Below, one piece after another: positions 1 through 6,553 of a stretch of 8,436 nucleotides of DNA (the stretch's first letter is position 1; each line of letters opens with the position of its first letter). Both the position numbers and the translations under genes were made by a program. The stretch is from Bacteroidota bacterium (lineage in GTDB: Bacteria; Bacteroidota; Rhodothermia; Balneolales; HLUCCA01). Under the pieces are notes generated by a model. The model worked only from the letters and a program-made list of their open reading frames with translations. It was not told where the DNA came from and ran no database searches. The stretch is from the NCBI GenBank assembly GCA_003448835.1, contig DLXM01000219.1, positions 9,100 to 17,535 of the forward strand. The letters run 5' to 3'.

Positions 1-719
1 AGTGCGTGTACCCCATTTTTGAATTCATCGTGATAATCAGGATCAATTTCACCATACGTCGCTGTTACTACCCCGTAACCTCGAGATATAATATCCTCGA
101 CCGGCCACCGGTCGTTCACTGATCCGCGTGATCGTTCATTTGATCTGTTTTGATCAATACCGAATGGTTCATAATTTTCGACCCATCCCTGGCCAACCTG
201 CACATCTGGATCAAATCCAATGGTATGATTTCCAAAATAATTGAGTCCCAAAAAAGTCGGGACTGATCCTTCGGTATGGACCGGGGTGTAAATTAACACA
301 TCTAATTGAAGGGAGTCGATTTCAGTTGCAAGATGAATCCGAATTTCGCGCCGGAGTGCTTTTCCGTTGAGTGCAGTTGGATCGTGGCTTAGAATTTCGG
401 TCCTTGAACGGACTTCTCCACTCGGAACCATCCCGAATAGAGTATTTTCAAGTAGATTCAGAATCTCCGGGCGCCGTTGATTTTCCCATTCTTCGATAGT
501 AGTTACGCGCGTGCCATCGTTGAAAACCATGGGATCAGGCAACTCATACGGCGCGATTGCAGCAGAATCAAGGTTCATTTGCCATCGCGGATCGCTCCAA
601 TCCTGTGCAAAAACACTGGATTGCGTTGTGATCGTAATCATAACTGTAATCGAAATCAACCACATAATAGATTCAGATTGAATCAAAAAAGAAGTTCCTA
701 AAAATCTTAACAGTTTCAT
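1..719 (-). CDS. Glucuronoyl-esterase-like (CE15) secreted carbohydrate esterase, C-terminus beyond window
   Basis: This reading frame stays open for 239 codons from an ATG at 719-717 to the left edge, so only the N-terminal part is present. Residues about 20-38 are a hydrophobic stretch ending VFA|QD, a plausible signal peptide, so the enzyme is probably exported. The mature part carries wording I recognise from carbohydrate esterase family 15: LPDPMVFNDGTRVTTIEEW (60-78), RRPEILNLLENTLFGMVPS (82-100), FLGLNYFGNHTIGFDPD (156-172) and RGYGVVTATYGEIDPDYHDEF (213-233, seen as RGYGVVTATYGE then IDPDYHDEF). The family cleaves ester links between glucuronoxylan and lignin. The catalytic serine motif would lie further on, outside the window, so activity cannot be judged. 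A second in-frame ATG at 665-663 (M19) would give a shorter, more normal signal peptide. Neither start has a Shine-Dalgarno. It is transcribed away from the signalling cluster. A related alpha/beta-hydrolase (acetylxylan-esterase type) is the alternative. Confidence 0.82.
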   Translation of the reverse strand, partial: MKLLRFLGTSFLIQSESIMWLISITVMITITTQSSVFAQDWSDPRWQMNLDSAAIAPYELPDPMVFNDGTRVTTIEEWENQRRPEILNLLENTLFGMVPSGEVRSRTEILSHDPTALNGKALRREIRIHLATEIDSLQLDVLIYTPVHTEGSVPTFLGLNYFGNHTIGFDPDVQVGQGWVENYEPFGIDQNRSNERSRGSVNDRWPVEDIISRGYGVVTATYGEIDPDYHDEFKNGVHA

Positions 720-884
720 GGGAGTGAAATCCAAAAAATATATACGGATTTTGCGATCAATTATGACAATTTAAATGAGTTTATGCCTGATATTAAAAAT
801 TCAACTTAAGAAAAACTCACAAAATCTATTAAATTAGGCGCATGTCGTTGATGTATTTGAGATTATGTAGAATTAAAAATTTAG

Positions 885-903
885 CGTTTAAAATTGTAAA
901 ACG
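885..903. promoter_or_regulatory. Imperfect dyad, possible operator
   Basis: The 19 bases form an interrupted palindrome with outer arms CGTTT and AAACG and 7 of 9 positions paired around a single central base. It lies about 125 bp upstream of the first FIST gene. In an AT-rich region such a dyad can occur by chance, so the call is weak. Confidence 0.2.
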
Positions 904-993
904 TTGCCTTTTATAGAGTTGAGTGTTGAAAATCAGCACTTCACATAAAAAATATTATTCACAGAAGTCAATTAACATTTTTAGTCGTTCTGA

Positions 994-1006
994 AATTCAT
1001 TGAATT
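994..1006. promoter_or_regulatory. Short perfect inverted repeat upstream of first FIST gene
   Basis: AATTCA-T-TGAATT is a perfect 6-bp inverted repeat with a one-base spacer ending 21 bp before the ATG at 1028. Its position would suit an operator or a leader structure. It is short and AT-rich, so chance is a real alternative. Confidence 0.2.
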
Positions 1007-1027
1007 CAGTCATTTCCACTCCATTTT

Positions 1028-2173
1028 ATGAAATCAAAATCATTCAAAGCACACTCCCCCGCTGAAATCACAACTGAGTTAGACCACTGCATGTCTGATG
1101 GTTTTAATCCAACTCTGGCAGTTGTTTTTCTTTCGATTCAGCATGATATCGCACAGGTTCAACGACATTTTAATGAGCGAAATATTGCCATTTTTGGTGC
1201 GACAACAAACGGTGAATTTATCGATGAAGACCTGGACAGAGGCTCTATTGCGGTCCTGCTCATGGATATTAAGAAGTATTATTTCCATATCTATTTTGAA
1301 GAATTCCCTGAACGAAATTACCGTGAAACAACCCGAATAATTGCTCGAAATGCGCAAAATGAATTCAAAAAGCCGGCTTTTCTGATTGCTTATTGCAACA
1401 TGAAGACAGATGCCGAAGAACTGTTGAAAGGGTTCGAAGTCGAAATCGGTGAGAAAGTGAATGTGTATGGTGGCATGGCGGGGGATGATTATGCTTTTGC
1501 CGAACAAAAAGTGTTTACCAATGATGTTGTGAGTAATGAGGGGATTGTGGTAGTCGCTCTGGATGAGGATAAAATCTCGATCAAGGGACGTGCAACATGC
1601 GGTTGGAAACCGATCGGAACGCCCAAAACGGTGACTAAGAGTGTGGGGAATAAAGTTTATACGGTCGATGATGTCCCAGTGCTCGATTTAACGCTTAAAT
1701 ATGGCGGTATTACAAATGTTACCCGGGAAACAGCCTCACAAGATACGGCACTGGAGATTGCCACTACCCTGCCGCTACAGTTGCAACGTGAGGTTGGAGA
1801 TCCCATAATGCGTCCTGGATTGATTGTGGATTTTGATGATGGATCTTTTGTCTGCAGTGGCACTGTTCCCCAGGGTTCACAGATTCGATTTTCTGTTCCC
1901 CCTGATTTTGATGTGATGGAGCTGGTATTAAAAGAAGCACGGGATTTGAAGGATAAGGAAATACCTGAAGCGGATGCGTTAATTGTTTTTAGCTGTGCTG
2001 GACGAATCCTGGCATTTGGTCCCATGATGAATGTGGAAATCGAGGGACTCAGGAAAGTTTGGGATGTCCCCATGGTGGGTATTTTCAGTTATGGAGAGCT
2101 TGCCAGAGCAACAAACGGTAGACTCGAAATGCATAATCTTACCACATGTTGTGTGGTATTAAAAGAGAAGTAA
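1028..2173 (+). CDS. FIST-domain sensory protein, first of tandem pair
   Basis: This 381-residue protein has no signal peptide or membrane segment and is expected in the cytoplasm. It looks like a stand-alone FIST_N plus FIST_C protein, a sensory module thought to bind small ligands such as amino acids. FIST_N covers roughly residues 20-215 and shows FGATTNGEF (56-64), VYGGMAGDDYAF (147-158) followed by KVFT, and ATCGWKPIGTPKTVTKS (189-205). FIST_C covers roughly 220-375 and shows VPQGSQIRFSVPPDFDV (280-296), FSCAGR (321-326), FSYGEL (353-358) and a final HNLTTCCVV. No kinase, cyclase or methyl-accepting output domain is attached, so it must signal through a partner. It is clearly paralogous to the next gene, with the same length and collinear motifs. 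The ATG start matches the aligned N-terminus of the paralogue (MKxK... then MSDG at 22-25), although no Shine-Dalgarno precedes it. Confidence 0.9.
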   Translation: MKSKSFKAHSPAEITTELDHCMSDGFNPTLAVVFLSIQHDIAQVQRHFNERNIAIFGATTNGEFIDEDLDRGSIAVLLMDIKKYYFHIYFEEFPERNYRETTRIIARNAQNEFKKPAFLIAYCNMKTDAEELLKGFEVEIGEKVNVYGGMAGDDYAFAEQKVFTNDVVSNEGIVVVALDEDKISIKGRATCGWKPIGTPKTVTKSVGNKVYTVDDVPVLDLTLKYGGITNVTRETASQDTALEIATTLPLQLQREVGDPIMRPGLIVDFDDGSFVCSGTVPQGSQIRFSVPPDFDVMELVLKEARDLKDKEIPEADALIVFSCAGRILAFGPMMNVEIEGLRKVWDVPMVGIFSYGELARATNGRLEMHNLTTCCVVLKEK

Positions 2174-2227
2174 AATTTTAAAATTATTCAGATTAATAAA
2201 ATCATTGCATAGAAGGAGAATTTTCAG
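2174..2227 (+). other. 54-bp intra-operon spacer without terminator
   Basis: This AT-rich spacer contains no GC-rich hairpin with a T-run, so transcription probably continues from the first FIST gene into the second. Its 3' end carries the ribosome binding site listed separately. Confidence 0.55.
2211..2219 (+). promoter_or_regulatory. Strong Shine-Dalgarno setting a TTG start
   Basis: AGAAGGAGA ends 8 bases before a TTG at 2228 and is the only clear Shine-Dalgarno at a gene start in this window. Together with the N-terminal alignment to the upstream paralogue, it identifies TTG as the true start of the second FIST gene. Confidence 0.8.
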
Positions 2228-3376
2228 TTGAAGGCTAAAAATATAAAAGGGAAAACTACCGAAGATATTAAGAATGCTTTAGATAAAAGCATGTCAGATG
2301 GTTACAAGCCAACACTTGCAATTGTATTTATGTCATTCGAACTGGACATCGATGCCGTGTGTGAACTTTTGACTCAAAAAGGGATCGAAATTTTCGGAGC
2401 TACCTCTTCAGGCGGATTTATCGGCAGCGAAATCGAAGAAATTTGCATCGTAATCATGTTGCTGGACATCCATCCAAACCATTTCAAATTAAAGTATCTG
2501 GAAGTGGGTAATGAATCTGAATTTGAAATTGCAAAACAGTTGGGTCAGTACGGAAAAAAAACCTATACCAATGCATCGTTTATTATTGTCTCCGGATGGA
2601 GCAAAGAAATGGATGGCGAAGAAATAATCAGAGGTATTGAAGAGGGATTCGGGAGCGGGGCATCCATTTTTGGAGGAATGGCGGCCGATGACCTGAAATT
2701 GACCGCTCCAAAGGTATTCACAAAAGACAAAATCAGTATCACTGGCTTGTTAGGTCTGATTATTGACGAGGACAAAATAAATATTTCAGGGGTTGCAACG
2801 TGCGGATGGAAAGCCATCGGCACTACTAAAAGCATCACCAAAAGTTCTGGAAATATTGTCTATACCATCGACGATAAACCCGCACTGGATCTGGTCATGA
2901 AATATCTGGGTATCAGTCTGGATGATCAGCTTATTGATAATGCTGTTTTCAATTTAGATCTCTTCACATATTATCCGTTACAACTTGAAAGAGATAATGC
3001 TCCCGCGGTAATGAGAACTGCCATGATGGGTATTGTCGAAGATCGTTCATTGGTATGTGCCGGTAACATTCCCCAAGGCTCAAAAATACGTTTTTCTTTG
3101 CCACCCGATTTTGATGTCATTGATATCGTTATTGATGAGTGTAGTGAAGTAAAAAATGGACAAATACAGGATGCCGATGCGGTCATTATGTTTTCTTGCA
3201 TTAGCAGATATATGGCATTTGGTGCGATGACATCCGAAGAAATAAGACGGGTTGAAGAAGTCTGGGATGCCCCCTTAATTGGCTTTTTCACGTATGGAGA
3301 GTATGGCAAATCAAAAGGTGGAGAACATGAATTTCATAACAACACGTGTTGTGTGGTAGCTTTTAAAGAGAAATAA
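2228..3376 (+). CDS. FIST-domain sensory protein, second of tandem pair (TTG start)
   Basis: This 382-residue cytoplasmic protein is paralogous to the preceding FIST protein, matching it at roughly half of positions by eye with almost no gaps. FIST_N features are IFGATSSGGFIG (55-66), FGGMAADDLKL (148-158) followed by PKVFTKD, and VATCGWKAIGTTKSITKS (189-206). FIST_C features are IPQGSKIRFSLPPDFDV (281-297), FSCISR (322-327), FFTYGEYG (353-360) and a terminal NNTCCVV. Starting at TTG 2228 reproduces the N-terminus of the paralogue (MKAKN versus MKSKS; MSDG at 22-25 in both) and is backed by AGAAGGAGA. Differences at conserved motifs (MAADD for MAGDD, SCISR for SCAGR) suggest a different ligand or partner role. 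Its TAA is immediately followed by the ATG of a sensor-less histidine kinase, which points to coupled translation and probable physical partnership. There is no output domain. Confidence 0.9.
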   Translation: MKAKNIKGKTTEDIKNALDKSMSDGYKPTLAIVFMSFELDIDAVCELLTQKGIEIFGATSSGGFIGSEIEEICIVIMLLDIHPNHFKLKYLEVGNESEFEIAKQLGQYGKKTYTNASFIIVSGWSKEMDGEEIIRGIEEGFGSGASIFGGMAADDLKLTAPKVFTKDKISITGLLGLIIDEDKINISGVATCGWKAIGTTKSITKSSGNIVYTIDDKPALDLVMKYLGISLDDQLIDNAVFNLDLFTYYPLQLERDNAPAVMRTAMMGIVEDRSLVCAGNIPQGSKIRFSLPPDFDVIDIVIDECSEVKNGQIQDADAVIMFSCISRYMAFGAMTSEEIRRVEEVWDAPLIGFFTYGEYGKSKGGEHEFHNNTCCVVAFKEK

Positions 3377-4531
3377 ATGAATCCACATCTCCAGAATATT
3401 CTCGATATCATTGCCAGGACTGATATGTCGGCGGAGCAAAAAACTGAACTCAGTAAGGCACTTAAGCTTGTTGAACATGAGATCACTATTACCGAGTTTA
3501 AGCTGGATCGCACCGAAAAAGTGAAACGCACTACGGCCATCTTGCTTGAGGAAACCATTGAGGAGCTGGAACAAAAGCGAAAAGCGATTGAAGAGACGAA
3601 TTTGGCCTTGCAAAAGTCACTTGAGGAGCTAAAAGCGGCACAGGACCAACTCGTGCAGCAGGAAAAACTGGCTTCTTTGGGCCAGTTAACGGCCGGAATC
3701 GCACATGAAATCAAGAATCCGCTGAATTTCGTGAATAATTTTTCGGATGTGAGCCTGGAAATGATTGACGAAGTAATTGAAGAGGTGAAGAGGGGTTGGA
3801 GTAAGGAAGTGAAGGAGAGAAGGAGAGAAAAAGAGAAGGAGAGAATTGAAGACGGTACACAAGCACAAAGTGCGCAGTCTAGCGTCGGAAATCGTGTAGG
3901 TGAAGCCGAGCGAAAAAGTGAAGGAGATGAAGAAAAAGAGGTGGATCGAGCGTTGGTCCTGGAAATTTTAGATGACATAAAAACCAATTTGACCAAAATT
4001 CATGAGCATGGGTCCCGCGCCGATGGTATCGTGAAATCGATGCTGATGCACTCACGGGGTGGAACGGGTTCTCTGGAGCCAACCGACCTGAACGGACTGG
4101 TCCGCGAGTATGTGAACCTCTCCTACCACGGAATGCGCGCAGGGAAACATCCAATAGATGTAGACATTGAGTTGAAATTGGATGAGTCCGTTGGGGACGT
4201 CCCTCTCATTGCTCAGGACTTCTCGCGCGTGATTCTGAATTTATGCAATAATGCGTTTGATGCGATGGGGGATTCATCCAAACCAAAATTAACGGTGCGG
4301 ACGCTCCGTGACGCTGAAAAGATTACGATCGAAATCGAAGATAACGGACCCGGAATTCCCGACGACATCCAGGACAAAATTCTGCAGCCGTTTTTCACCA
4401 CCAAGAAAGGCACCCAAGGCACCGGACTCGGACTCTCCATCACTCACGACATTATCAAAGCACACGGGGGAAGTCTGGATGTCCAGTCTGAGCTAGGGCA
4501 AACAATCTTTAAGATCAACCTCAACAGTTAA
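3377..4531 (+). CDS. Sensor-less histidine kinase downstream of FIST pair (kinase 1)
   Basis: This 384-residue soluble kinase has no sensory or membrane segment. Residues 1-100 are a charged, heptad-like helix, probably a coiled coil, leading into the dimerisation helix. The phospho-acceptor is H110 in GIAHEIKNPLNFVNN. The second dimerisation helix starts near 190 (VDRALVLEILDDIK). The ATP-binding domain has an N box (N288-N292, NLCNNAFDAM), G1 (D322 in EDNGPGIPD), an F box (ILQPFFTTKK) and G2 (G348-G352, GTGLGLSI). All catalytic motifs look intact. Residues about 139-187 are an in-frame insertion, first lysine/arginine/glutamate-rich and then GTQAQSAQSSVGNRVGEA. Against kinase 2, the C-terminal beta hairpin is about two residues shorter (LGQTIF for LGRGTTL). 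The ATG directly abuts the FIST stop, so FIST proteins are the likely input. No receiver domain is attached and no response regulator is nearby. Confidence 0.9.
   Translation: MNPHLQNILDIIARTDMSAEQKTELSKALKLVEHEITITEFKLDRTEKVKRTTAILLEETIEELEQKRKAIEETNLALQKSLEELKAAQDQLVQQEKLASLGQLTAGIAHEIKNPLNFVNNFSDVSLEMIDEVIEEVKRGWSKEVKERRREKEKERIEDGTQAQSAQSSVGNRVGEAERKSEGDEEKEVDRALVLEILDDIKTNLTKIHEHGSRADGIVKSMLMHSRGGTGSLEPTDLNGLVREYVNLSYHGMRAGKHPIDVDIELKLDESVGDVPLIAQDFSRVILNLCNNAFDAMGDSSKPKLTVRTLRDAEKITIEIEDNGPGIPDDIQDKILQPFFTTKKGTQGTGLGLSITHDIIKAHGGSLDVQSELGQTIFKINLNS
3791..3937 (+). repeat. Purine-rich low-complexity insertion in kinase 1 dimerisation loop
   Basis: This in-frame tract contains a 35-base uninterrupted purine run (3811-3845) and two GTGAAGGAG units (3809-3817 and 3918-3926). 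Between them lies an 18-codon patch of ordinary composition (3854-3907). A related tract sits at the same place in kinase 3 (7972-8055), whereas kinase 2 has only a short loop there. The encoded residues are mostly K, R and E and should extend the helical hairpin. Confidence 0.75.
3974..4273 (+). repeat. Kinase-core direct repeat A, copy 1 (matches 8089-8388)
   Basis: By my alignment, positions 3974-4149 are identical base for base to 8089-8264 (176 nt), and the whole block differs at about 8 positions. It covers the second dimerisation helix through the N box. Similarity to the same region of kinase 2 is much lower, roughly three-quarters by eye. The block ends where kinase 3 carries its second insertion. 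Confidence 0.9.
4268..4480 (+). repeat. Kinase-core direct repeat B, copy 1 (matches 6287-6499)
   Basis: These 213 bases align without gaps to 6287-6499 in kinase 2, with about 16 differences by my count, many of them synonymous. The block encodes the G1, F and G2 boxes of the ATP-binding domain. The match begins abruptly after the N box and ends abruptly before the divergent C-termini. Confidence 0.85.
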
Positions 4532-4663
4532 TCCATGAACACACGAACAATCACTGGAAACCAGCCAAATGAAAACCTTATCGTCATTTAGATGCTAGAC
4601 TACTTAATCATAATAATTCACATGTGATTTTCTCCTATCTCATATATCCCCCCAATTAACAAA
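4532..4663 (+). other. 132-bp spacer between kinase 1 and kinase 2
   Basis: No gene is supported here. A 4-bp stem CTGG-AAA-CCAG (4554-4564) without a T-run is too weak to call a terminator. A 10-bp palindrome (4618-4627) lies 36 bp before the kinase 2 ATG. This is the longest gap within the plus-strand cluster, so a separate promoter for kinases 2 and 3 is possible, though I see no clear one. Confidence 0.5.
4618..4627. promoter_or_regulatory. Palindrome TCACATGTGA, possible operator
   Basis: TCACATGTGA is a perfect 10-bp palindrome upstream of kinase 2, in the only sizeable gap of the cluster. The position suits a dimeric regulator, but the sequence gives no independent evidence of binding. 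Confidence 0.25.
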
Positions 4664-6553
4664 ATGATCACAGACAAGAAAAAAGAGCTCCTCGAATCAA
4701 CCTACGATAAAGTTATCCATGTAGGATTCTGCTTAATTCCTTACGAAGACCTCTCCTCTATCTTTGCAAAAGACATGATCGCTTTTGGAACGACAAAAGA
4801 TGAATTGATACGCTCTTTTGATGAAATGGATGCATTATTTAAATCGCAGTTTGAACAGATGGGTGACATTGTCCCCGAAATAAAACGAGAACGCATTGCA
4901 ACACAGTTTTCATCTGACGAAAATCAAGTCATCATTTCCGAAATCGTTGCCATGACAATGAAAACCGAGGAGTTTACGAACACACTTACTGTCCGTACGT
5001 CGGCTGTGTTAGATTGGGTTAAGGACAAATGGATTTTTGTTCACTGGCACGCTTCTTCACCTGTTAAAACCGAAAATGATCATTGGCATTTTGATGAGTG
5101 GAAAAAGGAAAACGATCGATTACAGGAGCTTGTCGATCATCAAACAGCCGATCTTAGACAAAAAAACCGCGATTTAGAAATTGAAACCGCATTGGAACGG
5201 GTTCGGGCGAGAAGCATGGCCATGCACAACAGTACTGAACTTGGGGAAGTGGCTTTGGTTCTCTTTGACCAACTTAAAAGTCTGGGGGGTGAGCTTTGGG
5301 GCACCGGATTCGCCTTCTGTCAAAATGACTCCAATGTTGATGAGTTCTGGTTCGCTAATGATAAGGTTATCATGCCTCGACTAAACATTCCAAATAATGT
5401 GGATCCAGTACATAGGCAAATGTATGATGGTTGGAAAAATAATTTTGCATCATTGTCTATCGAAAAAGGTGGGCAGGAGTTAAAAAATCATTATGACTAC
5501 ATGTTAACAGTCCCCGATGTCAGGCCCATTTTCACTGGAATGTTAGAAAAAGGTATCACATTCCCAGAATGGCAAAAATGGTATACTGCGTATTTTAAAA
5601 ATGGGTACCTGTTAATTATTACAACAAAAAATTATGAGAATGAGGAGGTTTTTGTACGGTTTGCTACCGTGTTTGAGCAAGCCTATACCCGCTTTCAAGA
5701 TTTAAAAGTTGCCGAAGAACAAGCTAACATCATTCGCGAAGAACGAGACCGTCTGGAGATTACACTAAATAAACTACAGACTACCCAAGATCAGCTGATC
5801 CAAAGAGAAAAACTGGCTTCGCTCGGACAACTGACCGCTGGAATCGCCCATGAGATCAAGAATCCGCTGAATTTTGTGAACAACTTCTCGGAAGTAAGCC
5901 TTGAAATGATCGATGAAGCGATGGAGGAAGCAAAAAAGGCATCTGACAATTCTCATGTCCAGGAAACACTCGAGATACTGACCGAAATCAAAGCCAATCT
6001 GGCCAAGATTCACGAGCATGGGTCCCGTGCCGATGGTATTGTGAAGTCGATGCTTATGCACTCAAGGGGTGGATCTGGTTCAATGGAACCAACCAATCTG
6101 AATCAGGTAGTTGGCGAGTATGTAAACCTGGCCTTTCATGGGATGCGGGCAGGGAAACATCCGATCAATGTCGATATTGACCTGGATCTGGATGATTCCA
6201 TTGGACAAGTCCCGCTCATCGCCGAAGATTTCTCTAGAGTTATTTTAAATCTGTGCAATAATGCGTTTGATGCGATGAGGGAAAGAGGGGATTCATCCAA
6301 ACCAAAATTAACGGTGCGAACGCAGCGTGACGCTGAAAAGATTACGATCGAAATCGAAGACAACGGACCCGGGATTCCAGACGACATCAAGGACAAAATC
6401 CTGCAACCGTTTTTCACCACCAAGAAAGGCACCCAGGGCACCGGACTCGGACTCTCCATCACCCACGACATCATCAAAGCCCATGGAGGAAGTTTGGATA
6501 TTGAGAGTATATTAGGTCGAGGAACTACACTTACAATAAACTTGGTAAAATGA
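4664..6553 (+). CDS. Soluble sensor histidine kinase, NTF2/SnoaL-like plus GAF-like input (kinase 2)
   Basis: This 629-residue protein has no signal peptide or membrane segment. Residues about 1-133 resemble an NTF2/SnoaL-like fold used as an input domain, ending in the typical strand WVKDKWIFVHWHASSP (118-133). A short coiled linker follows, then a module beginning LEIETALERVRARSMAMHNS (171-190) and running to about 345. That module is a GAF-like sensor I associate with Bacteroidota kinases and cyclases. A coiled helix (about 346-385) leads to the dimerisation domain with H396 in GIAHEIKNPLNF, a short loop (ASDNSHVQ), then the N box (N529), G1 (D566), an F box and G2 (G592-G596). The kinase looks complete and active. 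Its G1-to-G2 DNA is nearly that of kinase 1. No Shine-Dalgarno precedes the ATG; the start was chosen because it begins the NTF2-like domain. Its stop overlaps the next gene. The ligand is unknown. Confidence 0.88.
   Translation: MITDKKKELLESTYDKVIHVGFCLIPYEDLSSIFAKDMIAFGTTKDELIRSFDEMDALFKSQFEQMGDIVPEIKRERIATQFSSDENQVIISEIVAMTMKTEEFTNTLTVRTSAVLDWVKDKWIFVHWHASSPVKTENDHWHFDEWKKENDRLQELVDHQTADLRQKNRDLEIETALERVRARSMAMHNSTELGEVALVLFDQLKSLGGELWGTGFAFCQNDSNVDEFWFANDKVIMPRLNIPNNVDPVHRQMYDGWKNNFASLSIEKGGQELKNHYDYMLTVPDVRPIFTGMLEKGITFPEWQKWYTAYFKNGYLLIITTKNYENEEVFVRFATVFEQAYTRFQDLKVAEEQANIIREERDRLEITLNKLQTTQDQLIQREKLASLGQLTAGIAHEIKNPLNFVNNFSEVSLEMIDEAMEEAKKASDNSHVQETLEILTEIKANLAKIHEHGSRADGIVKSMLMHSRGGSGSMEPTNLNQVVGEYVNLAFHGMRAGKHPINVDIDLDLDDSIGQVPLIAEDFSRVILNLCNNAFDAMRERGDSSKPKLTVRTQRDAEKITIEIEDNGPGIPDDIKDKILQPFFTTKKGTQGTGLGLSITHDIIKAHGGSLDIESILGRGTTLTINLVK
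6287..6499 (+). repeat. Kinase-core direct repeat B, copy 2 (matches 4268-4480)
   Basis: This is the kinase 2 copy of the block shared with kinase 1, encoding the G1, F and G2 boxes. Just before it, kinase 2 has three extra codons relative to kinase 1 (AGGGAAAGAGGG in place of GGG), a short purine insertion at the same site where kinase 3 has a long one. Confidence 0.85.

Larger units (their letters stand above)
720..1027. other. Divergent intergenic region between esterase and FIST genes
   Basis: This 308-bp, strongly AT-rich stretch holds no credible gene and must contain the promoters of both divergent genes. I could not find a convincing promoter on either strand, neither a sigma70-type pair with normal spacing nor the Bacteroidota TTG / TAnnTTTG pair. 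The two starts have similar leaders: TTTCACTCCC directly before the esterase ATG and TTTCCACTCCATTTT before the FIST ATG, neither resembling a Shine-Dalgarno. Two imperfect or short dyads occur (885-903 and 994-1006) and are listed separately. Confidence 0.6.

Noticed and set aside
477..701. Plus-strand 74-codon open frame
   Set aside because: It lies opposite the esterase N-terminus, which has recognisable family motifs and a signal peptide. The plus-strand product has no recognisable features.
926..958. TTGAAA (926-931) and TATTAT (953-958) as a sigma70 promoter for the first FIST gene
   Set aside because: The 21-bp spacing is too long, and AT-rich DNA yields such hexamers readily.
3334..3996. 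220-codon minus-strand open frame opposite kinase 1
   Set aside because: It is antisense to an intact kinase with all catalytic motifs. Its serine-, leucine- and phenylalanine-rich product is what the complement of the purine tract gives.
4308..4496. Plus-strand 62-codon frame, with a look-alike at 6327-6515
   Set aside because: Both are out-of-frame readings inside the shared block B of kinases 1 and 2. Their resemblance follows from DNA similarity, not from a conserved small protein.
4554..4564. CTGG-AAA-CCAG hairpin after kinase 1 as a terminator
   Set aside because: The stem is only 4 bp and no T-run follows.
4535..4591. Tiny 18-residue open frame just after kinase 1
   Set aside because: It has no ribosome binding site, no recognisable sequence and chance-level length.
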